Notes under the pieces: generated by a model
Databases searched by the model: none
What the model was told of the DNA's origin: nothing
Seen by the model: the letters and a program-made list of their open reading frames with translations, nothing else
Made by a program: the position numbers and the translations under genes
In this document: positions 52,436 to 58,354 of the stretch, piece by piece
How the letters are laid out: the number at the start of each line of letters is the position of its first letter
How positions within the stretch are numbered: position 1 is the stretch's first letter
Assembly: GCA_946413815.1 (NCBI GenBank)
Contig: CAMKMD010000019.1
Span: forward strand, 1-58,354
Direction of reading: 5' to 3'
Source of the DNA: an uncultured Ruminococcus sp.
GTDB taxonomy: Bacteria; Bacillota; Clostridia; Oscillospirales; Ruminococcaceae
DNA length: 58,354 nucleotides

Positions 52436-54112
52436 ATGAGAAACGAGAGAATTGGCGACTACTTAGTTAGTCAGGGACTTCTTACCGAGGAACAGCTGCA
52501 CAACGTTCTGACGAAGCAGAAGGAGTCAAACGGCTCCAAGAAGTTCGGCGACCTGGTCGTTGAGCTGGGCTACATGAGCGAAGTAAAGTTCACTCAGGCT
52601 CTTTCAAGAAAGCTCAATGTTCAGTACGTTGATCTTGATAACTTTGAGATCAAGAGCAGTGCGGTTGAGAAGATCCCGGAGGCACTGGCAAGAAAGCACT
52701 CGGTAATTGCAATCGATGTTACCGGCAAGCGTCTTACCGTTGCAACGAACGATCCTGTAAACTTCATCGTTCTTGAAGACATCAAGGTATCAACAGGTAT
52801 GGATACACGTCCTGTTCTTGCTACACTGTCTTCCATCAACAAGGCTATCGGTAAGTACTACAACATGGCTTCACTCGGCGATATCGAGGCAGGTCTCAGC
52901 CAGATGGCTTCCGACCTCGGTACAATGGAGGATGAAGAGTCCAGAGACCGTGTTGAGAACGCTCCTATCGTTAAGCTTGCTACTACCATCGTTGAGAATG
53001 CTTTCAGAGCAGACGCTACCGATATTCATATCGAGCCGTTCGAGAAGTATACTCAGATCCGTATCAGAGTTAACGGTGACCTCGTTGAGCTGATGAATAT
53101 CAACAGCCAGGTACACAGTGCCCTGACCACTCGTTATAAGCTCATTTCCGGTATGAACATCGCCGAGAAGCGTATCCCTCAGGACGGACGTTTCACTCAG
53201 GTCGTTGACGGAACTACTCTTGATGTCCGTGTATCCTCACTTCCGATGGTACATGGTGAAAAGATCGTTATCCGAATTCTTTCAACCGGCCAGATCGCCC
53301 TCCGTAAGATCACTGACCTCGGTATGTCAGAATATAACTACCAGCTCTTTGAATCAATGCTGCGAGTTCCTCACGGAGTTATCCTCGTAACAGGACCTAC
53401 CGGTTCCGGTAAGACAACTACCCTGTACGCTGCTCTCGGTGAGATCGCTAAGCCTAACGTAAACGTAGTTACCGTTGAGGACCCTGTCGAGAAGGCTATC
53501 GACGGTATCAACCAGTGTCAGGTTAACCAGAAGGCCGGCATGACATTCGCCGCAGCCCTCCGTTCTATCCTCCGTCAGGACCCTGACATAGTAATGATCG
53601 GTGAGATGCGTGATACCGAGACTGCAGATATCGGTATCCGTGCCGCTATCACCGGACACCTTGTTCTTTCAACTCTGCATACCAATGACGCTGCCTCCAC
53701 CGTTGTACGTCTCGTTGATATGGGCGTTGCTCCCTACATGGTTGCTACATCACTTATCGGCGTTATCGCTCAGCGACTCGTAAAGGTACTCTGTCCCGAG
53801 TGTAAGAAGCCGAGATGGACAACACCTGAGGAGAACGAGCTCATCGGAATCCCTGAGTCCATCCAGATCTATGAGGCCGGCGGATGCCCGCAGTGCAACA
53901 ACACCGGCTACAGAGGAAGAACTGCTATCCACGAGATCATCCACTGTACTTCTAAGGTATCACAGATCATTGCTGCCGGCGGCGGTAAGGAAGATATCGA
54001 GAAGGCTGCCAAGGCTAACGGCACAAAGCTCCTCCGTGACAACGCTGCTGAGCTTGTAAAGCAGGGCATGACATCTATCGACGAGCTCATCAGAACAACA
54101 TTCACAGTCTGA
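52436..54112 (+). CDS. pilB: Type IV pilus extension ATPase PilB
   Basis: A 558-residue GspE/PilB hexameric ATPase. The N-terminal T2SSE_N domain (about 1-150) begins IGDYLVSQGLLTEEQLHNVL. The ATPase core holds Walker A GPTGSGKTTT (about 320), the Asp box VTVEDPVE, Walker B and GEMRDTETADIGIRAAITGHLVLSTLHTNDA. A zinc-binding pair CPEC...CPQC is present near 455-485 (CPECKKPRW, CPQCNNTGYRGR). Full-length, intact. ATG 52436 follows GGAGG by 7 nt. pilT follows 54 bp downstream. Confidence 0.97.
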   Translation: MRNERIGDYLVSQGLLTEEQLHNVLTKQKESNGSKKFGDLVVELGYMSEVKFTQALSRKLNVQYVDLDNFEIKSSAVEKIPEALARKHSVIAIDVTGKRLTVATNDPVNFIVLEDIKVSTGMDTRPVLATLSSINKAIGKYYNMASLGDIEAGLSQMASDLGTMEDEESRDRVENAPIVKLATTIVENAFRADATDIHIEPFEKYTQIRIRVNGDLVELMNINSQVHSALTTRYKLISGMNIAEKRIPQDGRFTQVVDGTTLDVRVSSLPMVHGEKIVIRILSTGQIALRKITDLGMSEYNYQLFESMLRVPHGVILVTGPTGSGKTTTLYAALGEIAKPNVNVVTVEDPVEKAIDGINQCQVNQKAGMTFAAALRSILRQDPDIVMIGEMRDTETADIGIRAAITGHLVLSTLHTNDAASTVVRLVDMGVAPYMVATSLIGVIAQRLVKVLCPECKKPRWTTPEENELIGIPESIQIYEAGGCPQCNNTGYRGRTAIHEIIHCTSKVSQIIAAGGGKEDIEKAAKANGTKLLRDNAAELVKQGMTSIDELIRTTFTV

Positions 54113-54166
54113 TTGCTGTCGGTAAATAAAGATCATTGATAACTCAACCAAGGGAGGAAATTTCTA

Positions 54167-55282
54167 ATGGGCATTATAAATATACACCGTATACTTGACG
54201 AGGTACGACTCCTCGGCTGTTCGGACCTTCATTTCACAAACGCTATCGCTCCTGTAGTACGTCTTAACGGTACTCTCCGCACAATGCGTTCACAGTACCC
54301 GGAGATGGACGAGGAGGAGATACTTGATATCATCAACCAGATGACTAACGATGCACAGCAGACCAGCATCAACAACCACAAGGACACTGACTTCTCTTTC
54401 CAGACAAAGAGCGGTTACCGTCACCGTGTAAACGTATACTTCCAGAAGGGCAAGCCCGGTATCGCTATCCGTCTTCTGCGTAACGATATCCCGACACTTG
54501 AGGACCTCGGACTTCCTCCGATCCTTGCTGACTTCGCTATGCGTCCCCGTGGACTCGTTCTCGTAACAGGTCCTACCGGTTCCGGTAAGTCTACAACCCT
54601 TGCTGCTATGATCGATTTCGTTAACCTCAACAAGAGCGCACATATCATCACTGTTGAGGACCCGATCGAGTACGTTCACGACCATAAGAGATGTATGGTA
54701 AACCAGAGAGAGATCGGCGACGACGTTCCGGACTTCGCTCTCGCACTCAGAGCTGCTCTTCGTGAGGACCCTGATGTAATCCTCGTAGGAGAAATGCGTG
54801 ACTTCGAGACCATCCAGGCCGCTGTAACCGCTGCCGAGACCGGACATCTCGTTATGTCTACACTTCATACAACATCCGCCGCTGATACCATCAACCGTAT
54901 CATCGACGTATACCCCGAGCATCAGCAGCAGCAGATCAGAACTCAGCTTGCTAACAACCTCGTAGGTGTTATTTCTCAGACCCTTATCCCCAGAAAGGAC
55001 GGTACAGGACGTATCGCCGTAATGGAGATCCTCAACGCTACAGACGCTATCCACGCTATGATCCGTGATAACAAGATCCACCTGATCCAGTCTGCTATCC
55101 AGACCGGTAAGCAGCAGGGCATGATGTCCCTCGACCAGGAGCTTGCACGTCTTACTGCAAAGAATGTTATCAACGAGGTAGACGCTATCGAGAAGTGCCA
55201 GGACAAGCAGGAGTACTACCGCTTCCTCGTACAGTTCGGCGGAACACCTTCCGGCGGTATGGGCCAGGTTATGAACCAGTAA
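54167..55282 (+). CDS. pilT: Type IV pilus retraction ATPase PilT
   Basis: A 371-residue PilT-type ATPase for pilus retraction or twitching. The core has Walker A GPTGSGKSTTLAAM (about 143-152), VEDPIEYVHDHKRCMVNQREIGDD, the Asp/His boxes and GEMRDFETIQAAVTAAETGHLVMSTLHT. The C-terminal region includes RIAVMEILN (the usual place for the AIRNLIRE motif). Located directly after pilB, so the organism has both extension and retraction motors. RBS GGGAGG, 8 nt. Confidence 0.97.
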   Translation: MGIINIHRILDEVRLLGCSDLHFTNAIAPVVRLNGTLRTMRSQYPEMDEEEILDIINQMTNDAQQTSINNHKDTDFSFQTKSGYRHRVNVYFQKGKPGIAIRLLRNDIPTLEDLGLPPILADFAMRPRGLVLVTGPTGSGKSTTLAAMIDFVNLNKSAHIITVEDPIEYVHDHKRCMVNQREIGDDVPDFALALRAALREDPDVILVGEMRDFETIQAAVTAAETGHLVMSTLHTTSAADTINRIIDVYPEHQQQQIRTQLANNLVGVISQTLIPRKDGTGRIAVMEILNATDAIHAMIRDNKIHLIQSAIQTGKQQGMMSLDQELARLTAKNVINEVDAIEKCQDKQEYYRFLVQFGGTPSGGMGQVMNQ

Positions 55283-55305
55283 TCATACATAATTATAATA
55301 AAGAA

Positions 55306-55338
55306 GATCCCCTGCCTGCGGGTGGGGGATCATATTTT
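55306..55338 (+). terminator. Terminator of pilT
   Basis: GATCCCC...GGGGATC stem with an inner GCC/GG pairing, followed by ATATTTT. Confidence 0.75.
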
Positions 55339-55508
55339 CCCCCTGAAGATTAACAGTCTGTTTCCGAAAAATGAACGGCGTGTTTGTAAGAAAAATTAAT
55401 TTGTTCACAGAACACTGTGCATTTTGACGGAAAACAAAGCTTATTCATAGGTTGTTCATGTAAGAAACATAAAATCACAAAAAAAGTGAAAAAAGTTTCA
55501 AGAAACTA

Positions 55509-55537
55509 TTGACAAATTGTGAATGACGTGGTATACT
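55509..55537 (+). promoter_or_regulatory. Strong promoter of the major pilin
   Basis: Perfect TTGACA, 17-bp spacer and TATACT with a TGG before it. The first 16 nt (TTGACAAATTGTGAAT) are identical to those of the second pilin promoter at 57476. Transcription should start near 55544. Confidence 0.85.
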
Positions 55538-55543
55538 ATAATC

Positions 55544-55626
55544 ACAGGAAAGGGAAGGGAACGAAAGCCGAGGAAACACCGAGGCAGAAGCCCCGGAGCA
55601 GAGTTTCCGAAGGACATCTTCCCATC
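55544..55626 (+). ncRNA. Structured 5' leader of pilA, class unknown
   Basis: The leader between the promoter and pilA folds into nested helices: P1 GGGAAG (about 55552-55557) with CTTCCC (about 55618-55623), P2 GGAAAC (about 55572-55577) with GTTTCC (about 55603-55608), and an inner hairpin CCGAGGC-AGAA-GCCCCGG (about 55579-55596, one mismatch). Purine-rich joining segments (GGAACGAAAGCCGA and GAAGGACAT) have the look of ligand-binding or tertiary-contact regions. It does not match the c-di-GMP-I, c-di-GMP-II or other riboswitch consensus I know. No terminator-like alternative fold is evident; about 55 nt separate it from the start codon. Confidence 0.45.
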
Positions 55627-55681
55627 CTAAATTAATTCAAACGTGCTAAAAGCACAAAATTTTAAAAGGAGGGTTTTCATC

Positions 55682-56212
55682 ATGAAAACTACAAAGAAAG
55701 GTTTCACACTCATAGAGCTCATCGTTGTTATCGCTATCATCGGTGTTCTCGCAGCAATCCTCGTTCCGTCAATGCTCGGTTACGTAAGAAAGTCTAAGGT
55801 TTCTTCCGCTAACAGCACAGCTTCCTCTATCTACAAGGCTGTAAACTCTGCTCTGACAGAGCTTGATGAAGAGGGCGTTGATATCGGCGGCTCCATCGTA
55901 CTGAACAAGACTGTTGGTGTTGGCTCTACAACATGGTCCATCACAGCTACAAGCAACTCTGCAATCACAACAGCAGCTAACAAGTCAAGCCTTGAGAAGA
56001 AGATTCTGAATTTCTTCTCTGACCTCAAGAAGGTTAAGGGCGCTGCAGTTGCAGTTATCGAAGACGGTTCTTGCGTAGCAGTAGGTGTTTGCCTCGATTC
56101 TACATACACTGGTACATATCCCGGTGGCGTAGTTACAACTGACACATACAAGTCCTACAAGGGCAACGCTGCTCTCGCTGCAACAAAGGCTAAGTCAATT
56201 GCAGACGTTTGA
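55682..56212 (+). CDS. pilA: Major type IV pilin PilA
   Basis: A 176-residue prepilin. Class III signal MKTTKKG is cleaved before Phe8 (G-FTLIELIVVIAII), with Glu12 at +5, and the hydrophobic helix runs to about 32. The C-terminal domain is Ala/Thr/Ser-rich with a DSTYTGTYPGG end motif, shared with the pilin at 57539 (YVGAYPKS). Its own strong promoter, leader and terminator fit a highly expressed subunit. RBS AGGAGGG, 8 nt before ATG. Confidence 0.93.
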   Translation: MKTTKKGFTLIELIVVIAIIGVLAAILVPSMLGYVRKSKVSSANSTASSIYKAVNSALTELDEEGVDIGGSIVLNKTVGVGSTTWSITATSNSAITTAANKSSLEKKILNFFSDLKKVKGAAVAVIEDGSCVAVGVCLDSTYTGTYPGGVVTTDTYKSYKGNAALAATKAKSIADV

Positions 56213-56241
56213 TTCTGAAAACGTTTGAAACAAAGCTAATT

Positions 56242-56273
56242 AAAACCTCTCTCTTCGGAGAGAGGTTTTTTTT
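56242..56273 (+). terminator. Strong terminator of pilA
   Basis: A 12-bp perfect stem AAAACCTCTCTC / GAGAGAGGTTTT with the stable TTCG loop and a T tract ending at 56273. It ends 8 bp before the next gene's start codon. Confidence 0.9.
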
Positions 56274-56281
56274 AAAAGAGA

Positions 56282-57424
56282 ATGGGTAAGATTAATATAT
56301 CAGATGTTATTGCTTTTCTGATGGTTGGAACAGTAGCCGGTGCAGGCCTGATGTATGCCGGTCTGACATATGGCGGTGGTAATGACGGATTTGACAGTTA
56401 TCCGGAGCTTGCCAAAGCTGCAGAAGCAAGAATGATCCTTGAAGAAGCCGGCGTTGGTTTTGACTCAAAAAAAGCAATAGATGGTTATGTAAAAGGCGGT
56501 CTCGACAGCTTTAGCGGATATACAGCTTCAGGCGCAGAGGATTTTTCTGTTGATGAATATGTCAACAATTCAGGTACCGCTGTTGCAAGCGGCTTCAGAA
56601 TTAAAAAAGCCGAGGACGGCGGGATACTTCTCAGATCGGTTGAGGAGAACAAGGCTGCTTACGTTAGTGGACTTCGTGAAGGAGACGAGATAGTGTCAGT
56701 TAACGGCACTGATATTATATCGACGGGTTATGATGATACTGCAAGTCTGCTTCTTGGAAAACAGGATACAGTATGTGAGCTTGTTGTAGTTCGCGAAGGC
56801 GAGAAGCACAACATTTCCTTTAAAAGAGACAACGCACCTGTTACCGATCTGACCTGGGAAAATCTGAATGGTATCGGATTCATAAAATTCAGATACGCCG
56901 GGGGAATTACAGAGGAAATGATCAGCGAAGCTCTGTCAGAACTGAAAGATGCAAAAGGGTACATACTCGACCTCAGATCAGATCAGCCGGAAGACCCTGA
57001 AGTCTGTGCTTCAATTCTCAGATTTTTAGCACCCGGTCAGCAGCTCCTTTGCGTATCAAATAACGGAGACATGGATTTTCTGAGTAAAGAACCTGCTGAT
57101 CCTGCGCTAAAGGGCAACGTTGTACTTATGATAAACAGAAACACATCACGTTGTTCGGAGGTAATAACGGCAGCGGTAAAAAATATAAACCCTGATGCAG
57201 TTATCGTTGGAGAAAGAAGCAGCGGAGAGGCATCTTATCAGAAATCCGTTGATCTGCCATCCGGTGGTCAGGTATACTATACTGCAGGCACGTTCCATAT
57301 AGAGGGGATTGAGGATTGGAACGGCAAAGGTATCCAGCCGGATAAGGAAGTATTGATGGATCCTGCTAAGATAGGCACAGATGACGATATACAGATAAAA
57401 GAAGCAATTGAAATACTTGACTGA
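56282..57424 (+). CDS. Membrane-anchored PDZ/S41-like pseudo-protease
   Basis: A 380-residue protein with an N-terminal membrane helix (about 8-30), a PDZ domain (about 105-180, GILLRSVEENKAAYVSGLREGDEIVSVNG) and an S41 (C-terminal processing protease) domain (about 190-360). The catalytic blocks are altered: where SASASE is expected there is TSRCSE, putting Arg at the Ser position, and where GKGxxQ is expected there is GEASYQ, putting Glu at the catalytic Lys. Only the Gln remains. It is therefore probably a binding or regulatory protein. It sits between two pilin genes, right after the pilA terminator, with only weak AAAAGAG ahead of ATG 56282, so expression should be low and depend on read-through. 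Confidence 0.82.
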   Translation: MGKINISDVIAFLMVGTVAGAGLMYAGLTYGGGNDGFDSYPELAKAAEARMILEEAGVGFDSKKAIDGYVKGGLDSFSGYTASGAEDFSVDEYVNNSGTAVASGFRIKKAEDGGILLRSVEENKAAYVSGLREGDEIVSVNGTDIISTGYDDTASLLLGKQDTVCELVVVREGEKHNISFKRDNAPVTDLTWENLNGIGFIKFRYAGGITEEMISEALSELKDAKGYILDLRSDQPEDPEVCASILRFLAPGQQLLCVSNNGDMDFLSKEPADPALKGNVVLMINRNTSRCSEVITAAVKNINPDAVIVGERSSGEASYQKSVDLPSGGQVYYTAGTFHIEGIEDWNGKGIQPDKEVLMDPAKIGTDDDIQIKEAIEILD

Positions 57425-57475
57425 TTGCACAATAGAACGTGATAAAAATTGGTGAAAAAATAGGCAGTATCTATA

Positions 57476-57504
57476 TTGACAAATTGTGAATAAAATGGTA
57501 TAAT
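57476..57504 (+). promoter_or_regulatory. Strong promoter of the second pilin
   Basis: TTGACA, 17-bp spacer, TATAAT with TGG before it; the first 16 nt are identical to the pilA promoter. Confidence 0.85.
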
Positions 57505-57538
57505 TCTATTGAATAGAAAATCCAAGGAGGGATTCCGG

Positions 57539-58072
57539 ATGAAAAAGAAAAAGGGCTTCAGCCTTATCGAACTTATCGTAGTTATTGCGATAATCTCAAT
57601 TCTTATGGCAATTCTTATCCCGTCATGGGGATATTTTCTCAAGCGTTCTCGTATAAGAACAGCTAATGCAAAGGCACGTGTAATATTTAATGCTGCTCAG
57701 ACTGCTTGTACAGAATATCAGCAAAGTGAAAGAAAGTCCACTTCTTCCAAGTATATTGATAATGGTGAGTTCTACTACTATTGGGAGAGCGAATCTGTTT
57801 GCGGAGAGATGGATCTGGCGGACGCACTGCCTGTAAAAGCTCTGCTGACTACTGCGTCAGGTGATGATTTGAGATTTGGCAGAAAAATCAACAAGATTAT
57901 CGATGACGAAGTTGTGTACAAGATCTATATCAAGAACTATAAAGTGGTATCTGTTACATGTTCGAGATTTGCTGATGACAGGTATGTCGGCGCATATCCG
58001 AAGAGCACAGATGTTGCAGGAGTAACACCTGCCACGGTTCGTGATTCCCAGATGACTGATTTCGGAGTATAA
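57539..58072 (+). CDS. Type IV pilin, PilA paralog
   Basis: A 177-residue prepilin. Signal MKKKKG is cleaved before Phe7 (G-FSLIELIVVIAIISIL), with Glu11 at +5. The C-terminal domain ends RFADDRYVGAYPKSTDVAG, comparable to the TYTGTYPGG end of PilA, so the two are paralogs. Own promoter nearly identical to that of pilA and own terminator. RBS AAGGAGG. It could be an alternative major pilin or a minor subunit. Confidence 0.92.
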   Translation: MKKKKGFSLIELIVVIAIISILMAILIPSWGYFLKRSRIRTANAKARVIFNAAQTACTEYQQSERKSTSSKYIDNGEFYYYWESESVCGEMDLADALPVKALLTTASGDDLRFGRKINKIIDDEVVYKIYIKNYKVVSVTCSRFADDRYVGAYPKSTDVAGVTPATVRDSQMTDFGV

Positions 58073-58084
58073 TGAATGAAACCG

Positions 58085-58115
58085 ACCGGAGGCTTAGCCT
58101 CCGGTTTATTTTTTA
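58085..58115 (+). terminator. Terminator of the second pilin gene
   Basis: ACCGGAGGC / GCCTCCGGT stem with a TTA loop and a T tract. Confidence 0.85.
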
Positions 58116-58168
58116 TACCAATCGACAATGTGCACAATAAGCGATATAAGTCAACGGCAGAATTTGGC

Positions 58169-58197
58169 TTGACAAGGCGCGAAATAAGTGGTATAAT
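58169..58197 (+). promoter_or_regulatory. Tandem promoter P1, probably of an rRNA operon
   Basis: TTGACA, 17-bp spacer, TATAAT with TGG. It is followed by AATAAAGCTGTCGGAC, repeated after P2. Confidence 0.75.
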
Positions 58198-58276
58198 AAT
58201 AAAGCTGTCGGACGAGGAGACGAATCCGGAAGCTCTCACAACAAAAAAGTTTTTTGAAAAAACTTTAGAAAAGGTA

Positions 58277-58305
58277 TTGACAAAGACTTAAAGTTGTGGT
58301 ATAAT
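58277..58305 (+). promoter_or_regulatory. Tandem promoter P2, probably of an rRNA operon
   Basis: TTGACA, 17-bp spacer, TATAAT with TGG, 108 bp after P1. It is followed by AAAAAAGCTGTCGCAC and, at the window end, CTTGAAAAT. Tandem strong promoters with such a motif are typical upstream of 16S rRNA in Firmicutes; the rRNA itself is outside the window. Confidence 0.75.
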
Positions 58306-58354
58306 AAAAAAGCTGTCGCACAAAAAGCGAAAGCGAAAACAGCATCTTGAAAAT

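Noticed and set aside
55544..55626. The pilA leader as a GEMM (c-di-GMP-I) riboswitch
   Set aside because: Only a short AACGAAAGCC resembles the GACGCAAAGCC block; the GGCAAACC and GGGUUGCC-type elements are missing.
58076..58291. A 71-codon ORF at the window end
   Set aside because: It runs through the pilin terminator and the tandem promoters, has no ribosome site and no recognisable content.

Overview
The window looks like the chromosome of a Gram-positive, cellulosome-associated gut or rumen clostridium, most like Ruminococcus (Oscillospiraceae). The signs are two secreted proteins with Ruminococcus-type dockerin repeats (DSxDASxILDYYxYxSTGG pattern), single-membrane type IV pilus genes without a PilQ secretin, spoVS/ymdB, an Asp23-fakA pair, and many short palindromic intergenic repeats of the kind common in these genomes. 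Promoters are mostly housekeeping type with 17-bp spacing and a TG-extended -10. This is inference from gene content; no database was searched.

Layout. (1) About 1-10,300 is a decayed integrative/mobilizable element: a 1059-residue AlbA_2/Schlafen-like protein, an ArdC-like antirestriction remnant, a RepA-like helicase ATPase with an iteron-like repeat cluster at its 3' end, a large serine recombinase, an orphan HipA-like kinase, and a 32-nt tRNA 3'-end remnant (10245-10276) that probably marks the element boundary. (2) 10.4-17.6 kb holds a beta-lactamase-fold lipoprotein, a VOC protein, a DUF3795 protein, a secreted dockerin protein with a C-terminal toxin-like domain, Asp23/FakA, and a LytTR response regulator behind a structured leader. 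(3) 17.8-31.6 kb is core housekeeping: recG, spoVS, ymdB, asnB, nnrE/nnrD, an SGNH esterase, cyclophilin-type prolyl isomerases, murA. (4) 31.6-43 kb holds a repeat cluster, a large dockerin protein with two NlpC/P60-like domains, psd, a split acyl-CoA dehydratase activase system, and an ABC exporter.

(5) 43.5-58.1 kb is a nearly complete type IV pilus locus: pilC, a pilM-pilN fusion, pilO, a GspK/PilX-like large minor pilin with a bactofilin-like stretch, two minor pilins, prepilin peptidase (opposite strand), pilB, pilT, a major pilin behind a strong promoter and a structured 5' leader, a membrane-anchored S41-protease-like protein that has lost its catalytic Ser and Lys, and a second pilin whose promoter is nearly identical to that of the first. 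(6) The window ends in two tandem strong promoters with a repeated downstream element and a CTTGAAAAT motif, which looks like the start of an rRNA operon lying just outside.

The most interesting unexplained items are the pseudo-protease inside the pilus locus, the structured pilA leader, the PilM-PilN fusion, the dockerin-toxin fusion, the NlpC/P60-like tandem with Ser where Cys is expected, the iteron-like cluster, and a chain of three overlapping mini-ORFs ahead of the LytTR gene.
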